In this document: one piece after another, positions 7,868-15,689 of the stretch | Position numbering within the stretch: position 1 is the stretch's first letter | How the letters are laid out: each line of letters begins with the position of its first letter | DNA from: Nocardioides immobilis | Lineage (GTDB): Bacteria > Actinomycetota > Actinomycetes > Propionibacteriales > Nocardioidaceae | NCBI RefSeq assembly: GCF_003515065.1 | Contig: NZ_QXGH01000017.1 | Span: 62,001-126,000, forward strand | Direction: 5' to 3' | DNA length: 64,000 nt | Notes under the pieces: generated by a model | The model's input: the letters and a program-made list of their open reading frames with translations, nothing else | Databases searched by the model: none | What the model was told of the DNA's origin: nothing | Program-made: the position numbers and the translations under genes

Positions 7868-8341
7868 TCAGGCCTGCTTCCAGCTCGGCTGGTCGGCGCG
7901 CTCCCGCACCGTGACGTTGATCCGGTTGAACAGGTTGATGGTCGAGATCTGGAGGATCAGCGCCGAGACCTGCTTCTCGTCGTAGTGCTTCGTCACCTCG
8001 CGCCAGAGCTCGTCGGGGACGGCGTCGTGGCTGTCGGCGAGGCGGGTGAGGGCGTCGGTCAGCGCGAGCGCGGCCCGCTCCGCCTCGTCGAAGTACGGCG
8101 ACTCGCCCCAGGCGCTGACGCCGACGATCCGGTCGACGGACTCGCCGGAATTCTGCAACGTCTCGAGGTGGCTCTGGACGCAGGCGCTGCAGCCGTTGAG
8201 CTGGCTCGCACGCAGCGCCACCAGCTCGAGGGTGGCCACGGGCAGGCCGCCCTTGGAGACGGCGGCCATCAGGTGGCCGATGCCCTTGAAGGAGTCGGGC
8301 AGGATCTGGGCGGGGTTGGCCATGCGCGGCTCGACGTTCAT
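7868..8341 (-). CDS. AhpD-like carboxymuconolactone decarboxylase family protein
   Basis: 157 residues starting MNVEPRMANPAQILPD after a GAGGAG ribosome site. The central NGCSACVQSHLETL carries the C-x-x-C plus histidine pattern of AhpD-type peroxidase/disulfide reductases, and GESPYFDEAERAALALTDAL plus the C-terminal QISTINLFNRINVTV complete the family profile. Family members reduce peroxides or act in oxidative-stress relays. It is divergent from an ECF41-like sigma gene, the conserved genomic neighbourhood of ECF41 factors, and its promoter carries the element also found before the sigma gene. The probable regulation is therefore direct control by that sigma factor. Confidence 0.92.
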   Translation of the reverse strand: MNVEPRMANPAQILPDSFKGIGHLMAAVSKGGLPVATLELVALRASQLNGCSACVQSHLETLQNSGESVDRIVGVSAWGESPYFDEAERAALALTDALTRLADSHDAVPDELWREVTKHYDEKQVSALILQISTINLFNRINVTVRERADQPSWKQA

Positions 8342-8383
8342 CTCGTTCTCCTCAGGTTGTCGTTTGTTGCTCTCGACCTCCCT

Positions 8384-8410
8384 GACCCGCACGGAGATCG
8401 AGGTGTGACC
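8384..8410 (-). promoter_or_regulatory. Predicted ECF41-type promoter of the AhpD-like gene
   Basis: Read on the minus strand: GGTCACA (8410-8404), 16 bp, GGTC (8387-8384). The -10 element ends 42 bp before the AhpD start codon. From memory, the published ECF41 promoter is TGTCACA-N16/17-CGTC, so each element here has one mismatch. The identical arrangement occurs on the plus strand at 8434-8460 and at 27117-27143. Confidence 0.7.
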
Positions 8411-8433
8411 GGCTGGACCAGAAAATCCCGGAT

Positions 8434-8460
8434 GGTCACATCAAGCGCCCGGCCCGGGTC
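8434..8460 (+). promoter_or_regulatory. Predicted ECF41-type autoregulatory promoter of the sigma gene
   Basis: GGTCACA (8434-8440), exactly 16 bp, then GGTC (8457-8460), placed 35 bp before the GTG start of the sigma gene. The elements and spacing are the same as on the opposite strand at 8384-8410. This implies positive autoregulation together with the divergent AhpD-like gene. Confidence 0.7.
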
Positions 8461-8495
8461 ATCACGGTGACCCACCCCGACCGAAAGGGAACGAC

Positions 8496-9389
8496 GTGAA
8501 CGACGACCTCGCCCTGGCCGCGCGCTTCGAGGAGCACCGCCGGCACCTGCACGCCGTCGCCTACCGGGTGCTCGGCTCCGCGACCGACGCGGAGGACGCC
8601 GTCCAGGAGGCGTGGCTGCGGCTGCACCGCACCGACGCGGCGGAGATCGACAACCTGGGCGGCTGGCTGACCACGGTGGTCGGCAGGATCGCGCTGAACA
8701 CGCTGCGCTCCCGCTCGACGCGGCGCGAGGACTCCCTCGAGGAGCGGATCGAGCGGCTGCCCGACCCGGTCGTCACCCTCGACGACGGCTCGCAGCCGGA
8801 GGACCAGGCACTGCTGGCCGACTCGGTCGGGCTCGCGCTGCTCGCCGTACTGGACCAGCTGTCGCCGGCCGAGCGGCTCGCGTTCGTGCTCCACGACCTG
8901 TTCGCGGTGCCGTTCGAGGAGATCGCGCCGGTCGTCGACCGGTCCGCCGCGGCCACCCGTCAGCTCGCGAGCCGGGCCCGCCGCCGGATCCGTGGCACCG
9001 GGCTGTCCCCGACCGACAGCGCCGCCCGCCAGCGGGAGATCGTCGACGCGTTCTTCGCCGCCGCGCACGGCGGCGACTTCTCCCGCCTGGTCAGCATCCT
9101 CGACCCGGAGGTCGTGCTCCGCTCCGACCTGGGGGTGCTGCGCGGCGGCGTCGTGGAGTACGACGGCGCCGAGACCGTCGCTCGCAACGCCCTCATGTTC
9201 GCCAGCCCCGACCGCATCGTCCACCCCGCGCTCGTCGACGGCCGGGCCGGAGTCGTCATCACCCTCCACGGCGAGCTCTTCAGCGTCATGGCGTTCACGG
9301 TGGCCGGCGGGCGGATCGTCGAGATCGAGGTGCACGCCGACCCCGAGCAGCTGGCGCGCGTGGCGCCCTCGCTCCCTTCGGTCGGGTAG
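8496..9389 (+). CDS. ECF41/SigJ-type RNA polymerase sigma factor with SnoaL-like C-terminal domain
   Basis: 297 residues, GTG start after AAAGGGA. Sigma region 2 spans about residues 8-75 (AYRVLGSATDAEDAVQEAWL, GWLTTVVGRIALNTLRSR). Sigma region 4 spans about 115-170 (LSPAERLAFVLHDLFAVPFE, RSAAATRQLASRARRRI). The rest, about 175-290, is a SnoaL/NTF2-like domain (IVDAFFAAAHGGDFSRLVSI ... AFTVAGGRIVEIEVHADPEQ). ECF41-type factors lack a classical anti-sigma; the fused C-terminal domain controls activity. The divergent AhpD-like partner and matching promoter elements support this class. A second member is at 27133-28044. The C-terminal NPDKL-like motif is degenerate here (ADPEQL). Confidence 0.9.
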   Translation: MNDDLALAARFEEHRRHLHAVAYRVLGSATDAEDAVQEAWLRLHRTDAAEIDNLGGWLTTVVGRIALNTLRSRSTRREDSLEERIERLPDPVVTLDDGSQPEDQALLADSVGLALLAVLDQLSPAERLAFVLHDLFAVPFEEIAPVVDRSAAATRQLASRARRRIRGTGLSPTDSAARQREIVDAFFAAAHGGDFSRLVSILDPEVVLRSDLGVLRGGVVEYDGAETVARNALMFASPDRIVHPALVDGRAGVVITLHGELFSVMAFTVAGGRIVEIEVHADPEQLARVAPSLPSVG

Positions 9390-9421
9390 CCGCTGCAGTC
9401 GGCGGGACTAGCCTGCGGTTG

Positions 9422-10273
9422 ATGGCCTACGCCTCCGCCCGCGACCTGGCCGACCAGTGGGTCGCCCGGGCCGCCGACGACCCCATCGCCCGGAGGCAGC
9501 TGATGATCCGTCTCTACAACGGCCCGCGGGGCGCAGGGCCGACGCACCTTCCCTTCCGGCGGGCGGCGCTGGCGTTCCTCGACTGGCAGGTCCGACGAGG
9601 GGTCCTGGCGCCGGGGACGGGCAGCCCGTGGTGGCGGGCGATGAACGCGTCGCTCCTGCACGACGGCTGCGAGGCGTTCGCGATCAGCGCAGGCGTGGCC
9701 GGGGAGCCGAGCACGAGCGCCGTCGCCGCCGCGCTCGACTTCATCCACCGCCCCGACGCGGTGACCTGGTATCGCGCACACAACCTCAGCATCGTCGGCG
9801 CCTACCTGGCGCACCGCGACCTGGCCGAGACCGAGAACCGGGTCGAGCGGTTCTTCCTCAACCTGGTCCTGCTCCGCGTCCTCTACGCGCACGCGATGGT
9901 CGCGCATCCCCGTCTCGCGCTCGGCCGGCTGGCGTTCCTCGCGCCGCGGCTGGGCGATCCGCGGCTCGGCATGACCAGCGTCTTCCTGTCGCTGTCGCGG
10001 ACCCTGCCGGACTCCTACCCGCTCGCCGGCGGGCTCGAGGCCTACGTCCGCCGCGAGCACACCGTCGGACGGGTTCTCGACATCGGGGTGATCCAGCCAC
10101 GGATGCGTGCGGTCTACGACTGGGCCGCCGTCGAGCTCGACGAGCCGCGTGTCGCATCCTTGCTGAGCGACACCGGGATCCCGTCGTACGCCTGGGACCC
10201 CGCGGATGCCGAGCACTGGCAGCCGGCCCCCACCCGGCTGGCGCGGCTGGCCCGGTGGGCGGTGCCATCGTGA
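9422..10273 (+). CDS. Conserved hypothetical protein, 283 residues
   Basis: I do not recognise the family. The protein begins MAYASARDLADQWVARAADD and is rich in alpha-helical, Trp/Tyr/Arg-containing segments such as RRAALAFLDWQVRRGVL, WWRAMNASLLHDGCEAFAIS, ALDFIHRPDAVTWYRAHNLS and NRVERFFLNLVLLRVLYAHA. No signal peptide or clear membrane segment is visible, and codon use matches its neighbours, so it looks like a real cytoplasmic gene. It starts 32 bp after the ECF41 sigma gene on the same strand and might be co-transcribed. The ATG at 9422 is the first that avoids overlap with the sigma gene. Confidence 0.7.
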   Translation: MAYASARDLADQWVARAADDPIARRQLMIRLYNGPRGAGPTHLPFRRAALAFLDWQVRRGVLAPGTGSPWWRAMNASLLHDGCEAFAISAGVAGEPSTSAVAAALDFIHRPDAVTWYRAHNLSIVGAYLAHRDLAETENRVERFFLNLVLLRVLYAHAMVAHPRLALGRLAFLAPRLGDPRLGMTSVFLSLSRTLPDSYPLAGGLEAYVRREHTVGRVLDIGVIQPRMRAVYDWAAVELDEPRVASLLSDTGIPSYAWDPADAEHWQPAPTRLARLARWAVPS

Positions 10274-10382
10274 GCTACGACGTGCACCGCGTCGACCTGG
10301 TGCGAGCTCACTGAGCGGAAGTCGGTTGAGACCACTCCGCGGGTCGCGCACGTCTTTATGGTGAACCGACGGAGGAGGACCA

Positions 10383-10907
10383 TTGCGACGCAGCGCGCGC
10401 GACGACGCGGAGTTCACGGAGTTCGTGGCCGCACGGTCCGACCAGCTCTACCGCAGCGCCTACCTGCTCACCACGACGCCGCACGCCGCCGAGGACCTGC
10501 TGCAGACCACCCTCACCAAGGCGTACGTCGGATGGCGCCGGCTGCGCGCGGCGGACGACCCGGTCGGCTACGCCCACGGCATCCTGGTGAAGTCGTTCCT
10601 CAGCGAGCGACGGCTGCGGCGCAGCGGGGAGCTGCCGGTCGCGGAGACCCCCGAGCCGCCGCCGCGGGAGGCGACGGACCTCGTCGAGCGGCTGACCCTG
10701 ATGGCGGCGCTCGCCGAGCTGGCGCCTCTCGACCGGGCTGCCGTCGTGCTGCGCTACTGGAACGACCAGAGCGTCTCCGCGACCGCCGCCGACCTCGGCC
10801 TCACCGAGGCCGCCGTCAAGAACCGCTGCCTGCGCGGGCTGCGCCAGCTGCGCGACCTGCTCGGCACCGACGCACCACTTCGAGGAGAAGACCATGCTCG
10901 ACACTGA
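10383..10907 (+). CDS. SigE-family ECF RNA polymerase sigma factor
   Basis: 174 residues starting at a TTG preceded by GGAGGAGG. Region 2 is EFVAARSDQLYRSAYLLTTT, PHAAEDLLQTTLTKAYVGWR, and region 4 is LAPLDRAAVVLRYWNDQSVS and LGLTEAAVKNRCLRGLRQLR. These match the small SigE-type ECF factors common in Nocardioides and Streptomyces (ATP-independent promoter recognition for a small stress regulon). The next gene, a single-pass membrane protein, starts inside its 3' end with a 14-bp overlap, the usual position for a membrane partner or anti-sigma protein. Target promoters are not identifiable here. Confidence 0.9.
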   Translation: MRRSARDDAEFTEFVAARSDQLYRSAYLLTTTPHAAEDLLQTTLTKAYVGWRRLRAADDPVGYAHGILVKSFLSERRLRRSGELPVAETPEPPPREATDLVERLTLMAALAELAPLDRAAVVLRYWNDQSVSATAADLGLTEAAVKNRCLRGLRQLRDLLGTDAPLRGEDHARH

Positions 10908-11766
10908 CGACACGATCGGCCTGCGCGACCGGATGCAGCGCGCCGTCGGCGGGCTCCACGCCCCCGACGTGATGAGCCAGGTCCTGGCGGCCGGTCACCG
11001 GCACCGCAGCCAGCGGCGGATCAAGTACGCCGCCGGCGGGGTGGCTGCCGTCGCAGCCGCGGGCGCGATCGGGTATCCGCTGACGCAGGGCACCCCGAGG
11101 GAGTCCGGCGACCCCGACAGGGCGCCCGGCTACGCGACCGATCCCAGCTCCTCGGAGCAGGTCTCACCCAGCACCCCGGCGACGGACGAGAACGGGTGCC
11201 CCGTGCGTCCGGACGGCTGGTGGAACATGCCCGGCGACCAGATCCCTACGACGCTGGCCGGGCTGCTGCCCGAAGGCGTGACCATCGGCTGGTCCGAGGA
11301 CACGTCGGCCGGCGCCTGGAGCGGCAACCTGGCCGAGACGGGAGACCGGGACTTCGTGGGGGTGTCGCTGCTGCCGCCTCCGGGCCAGGGCAACGCGCCC
11401 GAGCCTCGCGAGGACGGGGGCTCCATCACGTTGTGCGGCACCTGGGAGCCCGCGCAGAAGGTCGAGCCGTGCGCTCCCGGGGAGGCCTGCGAGGAGATCC
11501 GGGACGACGCCGGCGCCCTGGTCGGGGTCGTCAGGGAGAAGACCGAGTCGACGATCGAGAACGGCGTCGAGGTGCCGACGGACAAGTCGTACTTCCTGGC
11601 GACGCTGGTCGGCCCCGGCGGCGGTCACGTCGAGATCTACGCCGCCGAGGGCACCCGCGACGACCGGCCGGACACGGTGCACGACCCCGCCGACCAGCCG
11701 CCGTTCACCATGGACGAGGTCGTCGAGCTCGTGACGAACCCGGTGTGGACCAGCTACGACGGCTGA
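10894..11766 (+). CDS. Single-pass membrane protein coupled to the ECF sigma factor (possible anti-sigma)
   Basis: 290 residues: a cytoplasmic N terminus of about 45 residues (MLDTDDTIGLRDRMQRAVGG, VMSQVLAAGHRHRSQRRIKY), one membrane segment (AAGGVAAVAAAGAIGYPL), then a Pro/Ser-rich linker and an extracytoplasmic domain with four cysteines (ENGCPVRPD, LCGTWEP, EPCAPGEACEE). The translational overlap with the sigma gene suggests a functional couple. The N terminus is short for a sigma-binding domain and lacks an H-x-x-x-C-x-x-C zinc motif, so an anti-sigma role is inferred from position only. Outer-domain function unknown. Confidence 0.75.
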   Translation: MLDTDDTIGLRDRMQRAVGGLHAPDVMSQVLAAGHRHRSQRRIKYAAGGVAAVAAAGAIGYPLTQGTPRESGDPDRAPGYATDPSSSEQVSPSTPATDENGCPVRPDGWWNMPGDQIPTTLAGLLPEGVTIGWSEDTSAGAWSGNLAETGDRDFVGVSLLPPPGQGNAPEPREDGGSITLCGTWEPAQKVEPCAPGEACEEIRDDAGALVGVVREKTESTIENGVEVPTDKSYFLATLVGPGGGHVEIYAAEGTRDDRPDTVHDPADQPPFTMDEVVELVTNPVWTSYDG

Positions 11767-11852
11767 GGGCTCGCGCCCACCTGGGTCGTGTTCGTCAGGA
11801 ATCGAGAAGCAGTCGGTCGGATGCTCGACAGCATCGTCGGCTGAGCCTCGCG

Positions 11853-13427
11853 TCAGTCGCCCAGCGGAGCCAGCAGCGCCAGCTTGTTCTCGAACGCGAA
11901 GACCAGCAGGTCGGCCATCCGGAACCGGTCGGCCACCGGCCCGATCCGCGGCCGCCACGCGCTGTTGCGGACGATCGAGTTCCGGCTGCCCTCCATCGCC
12001 CGGTGGAAGGTCTCGGCGACCAGGCGGCCGCCGACCCCGGTGAGCCGGCCGTTGTTGAGCTCGGCCTCGCGGAGCACGTAGAACCAGAGCGGTGTGTCGG
12101 TGAGGAACGCGGACAGCTGCGCGGGGGTGAGGTCCGAGAGGTCGGCGCCGTTCAGGCCGTCGCGGATCTGGTCCGTGGTGAGCTTGGTGAGCTGCACGCC
12201 ACGAGCGGTCATGAGATCCGCCATCTGCTGACCACTGGCGAGGTGGAGCATCGCCGCCCGGGTGAGGTTGCGGAACGCGAGGTTCGCACGCATCGTCCCG
12301 GCGTCGCCGTCGACACCGCCGAACGAGCCGAGCGGCAGGTTGGCGAGCGGGTCGACCAGCGCGGTGTCGATGCGCCGGGCGTGGTTGAACTCCCCGGCGG
12401 GCGGGTCGAGGTCCGGACGGTCGATCTGCTTGAAGCGGTAGAGGCGCCGCCAGTCGGCGATCCAGTTGCTGGGCAGGGTCGGGGACCCGCCCAGGGTCCC
12501 GCTGGTCCGCGAGAAGTCGAACAGGAAGAACAACGACCCGGCGCCGTCCGGGAACTCCGCGTTCCAGTCGTAGGCCTCCCGGATCATCGAGTGCCCCAGC
12601 CGGAACGCACCCACGGAGAACTCCACCGGCATCGTGGGCATCGAGAGCGGGTCGGCCCCGACCTCGAACACCTTCCGGCCGTCGGTGAACACGTCCGAGA
12701 CGATCGCGGGATCGACGATCCGCGGCAGGTAGTCGGTCTTCAACATCCACTGGTAGTGGAGTACGACGACCCGGCGCGCCTTCGTGAACCGAGCGGCGGC
12801 CGGCACCGACGAAGGCAGCTTGTCGACGACCCGGTTGTGGAACCGGATGAACGCGGCGTGGTGCTGCGCCACGGCGAGGTTCTCGTCGTTGCGCAGGTCG
12901 GGGATGTTCGCGCGTCGGGGCCGGGTGCCCGTCCCGACCCGGGGGACGTCGAAGCCGGCGCGGGCGATCAGGTTGTCGATCCTCGTCGTGGTGCCCACCT
13001 TGAGGCGGGTCCGGTCGTCCTCGTAGAACCGCTGCGAGACCTCGTCGTCGGGACCGAAGCCGTAGAGGCTGTCGAGGTCGAGGGTCGGTGACCGGCCCTG
13101 GAGCAGGTCGGCCGGCGAGATGTCCTCGCCGAACGCCACCGTGGTGGCGTCGAAGGTCAGGTCGTGGTCGACGAACTGGCCGAGGTAGGTGTAGCCGGCC
13201 GGGATCCGCCCGTCCCGCTGCCGCCCGCCCGACATCGCCCGGGCCACCTTGCTCCGGACCTTGGCGTCGAGGCGCTTGCCGCGCGGCCCGACCCGCGAGA
13301 ACCGGAACGGTGGTGCCGCCTCCGCGGCGGTCGCGGCGCGGTGGGTCTCGTACGACCCCTCACCCTCGATGACGTAGAGCTCTCGCCCATGGGCCTGCTC
13401 CCTCGCGGCCCCGGCCTGGTCCGGCAT
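11853..13427 (-). CDS. Animal-type haem peroxidase
   Basis: 524 residues from an ATG preceded by GGAGGAG. The distal haem site is obvious: YTYLGQFVDHDLTFDATTV has the distal His with the conserved Q and D. IPDLRNDENLAVAQHHAAFI and RFHNRVVDKLP form the substrate-side helices, and VGAFRLGHSMIREAYDWN carries the proximal histidine. This is the peroxidase-cyclooxygenase superfamily, most like bacterial peroxinectin-like enzymes that oxidise halides or phenols with H2O2. No signal peptide is visible at this start. A much longer upstream reading frame exists to 14783 but is antisense to two other genes and has no family similarity. Bacterial members are sporadically distributed. Confidence 0.92.
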   Translation of the reverse strand: MPDQAGAAREQAHGRELYVIEGEGSYETHRAATAAEAAPPFRFSRVGPRGKRLDAKVRSKVARAMSGGRQRDGRIPAGYTYLGQFVDHDLTFDATTVAFGEDISPADLLQGRSPTLDLDSLYGFGPDDEVSQRFYEDDRTRLKVGTTTRIDNLIARAGFDVPRVGTGTRPRRANIPDLRNDENLAVAQHHAAFIRFHNRVVDKLPSSVPAAARFTKARRVVVLHYQWMLKTDYLPRIVDPAIVSDVFTDGRKVFEVGADPLSMPTMPVEFSVGAFRLGHSMIREAYDWNAEFPDGAGSLFFLFDFSRTSGTLGGSPTLPSNWIADWRRLYRFKQIDRPDLDPPAGEFNHARRIDTALVDPLANLPLGSFGGVDGDAGTMRANLAFRNLTRAAMLHLASGQQMADLMTARGVQLTKLTTDQIRDGLNGADLSDLTPAQLSAFLTDTPLWFYVLREAELNNGRLTGVGGRLVAETFHRAMEGSRNSIVRNSAWRPRIGPVADRFRMADLLVFAFENKLALLAPLGD

Positions 13428-13511
13428 GTCGTGCTCCTCCCGATACGGATGTCGTTGCCTGGTACGACGCGCGCACCCACCGCCAGGTTGCTGCGAACCT
13501 AGAGTCGGGAC

Positions 13512-14129
13512 ATGACCGTGACCTTGGCCCGGCTCCTCGCCGCCGCCGTGGGGCTGCTCGCCGCGATCGTCGAGATCGCGTCCGGCACCGACTACGAGCG
13601 CTACCTGGCCGACCACCTGTTCGAGCCGGCCGGCATGGCGGACACCGGCTACGTCCTGCCGGACTGGTCGGCCGACCAGGTCGCCATCGAGTACGACGAG
13701 CGCGGGGCCGCCCAGGGCCGCCCGTTCGAGCATCCGTGGGCTGACGACGGGCCGTACTGGAACCTCCGCGGCAACGGGGGGATCCTCTCGACCGCCCACG
13801 ACCTGTTCCGCTGGTACGACGCGCTCGACAGTGGCGTGGTGCTCGACGCGGACGCCACCGAGCAGTTCTTCGAGCCGCGGGTCCGCGAGGAGCCGGGCGG
13901 CGACGCGTACGCCGCCTACGGCTGGGTGGTGCAGGAGACCAGCCTCGGCCCCGTCCGGTGGCACAACGGCGGCAACGGCTGGTCGTACGGCGAGATCACC
14001 CTGGTCCCCGACGACGGGCTGATGACGTTCTGGGTCAGCAACCGGGCGTTCGGGGAAGGCTGGAACCTCGAGCGGAGCGGAGCGCGCATCACCCAGGGCC
14101 TGGTGGAGTGGCTGCTCGCGCAGGACTGA
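13512..14129 (+). pseudogene. Serine hydrolase (beta-lactamase/PBP4* family) lacking its catalytic N-terminal half
   Basis: The 205-residue product reads MTVTLARLLAAAVG followed directly by LLAAIVEIASGTDYERYLAD and HLFEPAGMADTGYVLPDW, which is the middle of a class C beta-lactamase-like domain. The rest is intact: GNGGILSTAHDLFRWYDALD and VRWHNGGNGWSYGE, the H-x-G equivalent of KTG. The S-x-x-K nucleophile and Y-x-N motif, normally in the first 170 residues, are absent. The N-terminal 14 residues look like the beginning of a signal peptide. The simplest reading is an in-frame internal deletion between short GCTCGCCGC-type repeats, fusing signal peptide to C-terminal half. Such a protein should be catalytically dead. 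Confidence 0.75.
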
Positions 14130-14189
14130 TCCGGCGGGCGTCGCACCAAACCGGTTGAGGCGCCGTTGCCAGCGGCCTAGCGTCGACGG

Positions 14190-14544
14190 ATGCCCGTCCA
14201 GCTGTACGCGCTCAGCTTCGACGCCCACGACCCCGAGCGCCTCGCGGGGTTCTGGTCCGGGCTCCTCGGCTGGGAGACCGTGGCCGAGCCCGACGGCGGC
14301 TTCGCCCTGCTGCCGGCCGACGACACCGGGTTCCGCATCGAGTTCTACCCGAGCGAGGAGCCGATGGTCGTCCCGAACCAGATCCACTTCGACCTGACCA
14401 GCAACCTCGAGGACCAGCAGGCGATCGTGGCGCGAGCGCTCCGGCTCGGTGGCCGGCACATCGACGTCGGCCAGCCCGGAGGAGGAGCACGTCGTCCTCG
14501 CCGACCCCGACGGCAACGAGTTCTGCGTGCTGACGCCCCGCTGA
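14190..14544 (+). pseudogene. VOC family protein with a +1 frameshift near the C terminus
   Basis: MPVQLYALSFDAHDPERLAG through ARALRLGGRHIDVGQP is an ordinary VOC domain of about 100 residues. Then the frame breaks at CCCGGAGGAGGAGCAC (14475-14490). With one G fewer it continues EEEHVVLADPDGNEFCVLTP and stops at 14544, supplying the metal-ligand strand. As written the last 20-odd residues are arginine-rich nonsense to a stop at 14558. The expected ending N-E-F-C-V-L-T matches the intact VOC protein at 2739-3386. Decay or an indel error in a G-rich triplet run. Confidence 0.85.
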
Positions 14545-14554
14545 TCCCGCACCT

Positions 14555-15151
14555 CTAGTCGGTACGGCGGAAGGCGCGGGCCGCCGCCTCGACCCGGGCC
14601 CGGTGCTCCGCCCAACCCGCGTTGTCGCGGTGGGCCACCATCCCGTCGCCCGGCGCCTGGCCGATCGCGCCGTCGATGAGCTCCCGGACGATGTCGACGT
14701 GCCCGGCGTGCCGAGCCGTCTCGACGCTCATGTGGACGAGGATCCGGTGCAGCGTCACGCTGCGCCGGCCCTCCGACCACCACGGCACCTCGCCCGGGGC
14801 GTCCAGCGCCAGCTCGGTGATCGTCGCGTCCGCTGCGTCGGCTGCGAACCGGTAGAGGTCGACGATGTCCTCCCGGGCCTCCTCCGGGGTGGCGAAGAAG
14901 TCCGCGTCCGGCTCGGCGCCGTCAGCGAACCACGGCAGGTCGCGCCCGCGCGGCCGGCCGAACACGACCGTGAAGTAGTCGAGACCCACGCTCGCCACGT
15001 GCTTGACCACGCCCAGCAGGTTGGTGCCGGTCGGCGTGAGCGGCCGGCGTACGTCGTACTCCTCCAGGCCGTCGAGCTTGCTCAACAGGCCGTCCCGTTC
15101 CTCGCGGAGGTAGCGGTGCAGGACCTGCTTCTGCCCGTCTGCTGCGTCCAT
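14555..15151 (-). CDS. DinB family protein (DUF664)
   Basis: 198 residues. Four-helix DinB/YfiT fold signatures: LHRYLREERDGLLSKLDGLE at the N terminus, TNLLGVVKHVASVGLDYFTV with the first metal-ligand histidine, and LVHMSVETARHAGHVDIVRE with the other two (H-x3-E-x2-R-H-A-G-H). Such proteins are metal-dependent thiol transferases or hydrolases; actinobacterial members often use mycothiol. A relative lies at 46114-46701. It is adjacent to a YCII gene on the same strand 25 bp upstream, so the two may be transcribed together. Convergent with the frameshifted VOC gene. Confidence 0.9.
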   Translation of the reverse strand: MDAADGQKQVLHRYLREERDGLLSKLDGLEEYDVRRPLTPTGTNLLGVVKHVASVGLDYFTVVFGRPRGRDLPWFADGAEPDADFFATPEEAREDIVDLYRFAADAADATITELALDAPGEVPWWSEGRRSVTLHRILVHMSVETARHAGHVDIVRELIDGAIGQAPGDGMVAHRDNAGWAEHRARVEAAARAFRRTD

Positions 15152-15176
15152 ACGCCCGACTGTGCCACGCGCCGGC

Positions 15177-15545
15177 TCACTCCTCGGGGCGCTCCTGGAG
15201 TGCGCGCACCTCGACCCGGCTCTGCAGCGCGGCGGAGGCCTGCTTGGCCCACTCGACGGCGGCCTCGTTGCTCGCGGCCTCGACGATCCAGAAGCCGCCC
15301 AGGTACTCCTTGGCCTCGACGAACGGGCCGTCGGTGAGGACGGGGGCGTCGCCGGTGTTGTCGACCGTCGTGGCGGTCGACGGCGGGTTGAGGCCGCCGG
15401 CGAAGACCCAGGCGCCCTGCTCCTGGAGGTCGGTGTTGAACTGGTCGACCGCCTCGAACACTGCCTGCAGCTCGGTGGGGTCCATCTCCGCCATGGTCGG
15501 CTCCTCGGCGGAGTCGTGCGGGAGGCTGAGGAAGTACTGCGTCAT
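15177..15545 (-). CDS. YCII-related protein
   Basis: 122 residues beginning MTQYFLSLPHDSAEEPTMAE. The family features are GAWVFAGGLNPPSTATTVDN, DAPVLTDGPFVEAKEYLGGF, WIVEAASNEAAVEWAKQASA: a dimeric alpha-beta fold in which a conserved T-D-G-P-F-x-E-x-K-E pattern marks the DGPF/YCII group. Function is generally unknown; members are frequently near ECF sigma factors and DinB genes. The ATG at 15545 is used because the longer upstream frame is antisense to the frd leader. Probably co-transcribed with the DinB gene 25 bp downstream. Confidence 0.88.
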   Translation of the reverse strand: MTQYFLSLPHDSAEEPTMAEMDPTELQAVFEAVDQFNTDLQEQGAWVFAGGLNPPSTATTVDNTGDAPVLTDGPFVEAKEYLGGFWIVEAASNEAAVEWAKQASAALQSRVEVRALQERPEE

Positions 15546-15689
15546 TGGTCTCTCCTTGGTTCTGGCCTGCCCTTGTTGGCAGCGCTCACCCGATCTACGA
15601 ACAGTCGGAGCCCGATACGACAACGCTCGACAATTTGCCTTCGACGGAGCACTCTGACAACTGACAGCCCCACGCGTCGGAGGTGCGTT

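Noticed and set aside
11853..14783. A 976-codon minus-strand reading frame extending the peroxidase N-terminally
   Set aside because: Only residues after the ATG at 13427 show family similarity and a ribosome site; the extension is antisense to the serine hydrolase and VOC genes and has typical high-GC shadow composition (Arg/Pro/Val-rich).
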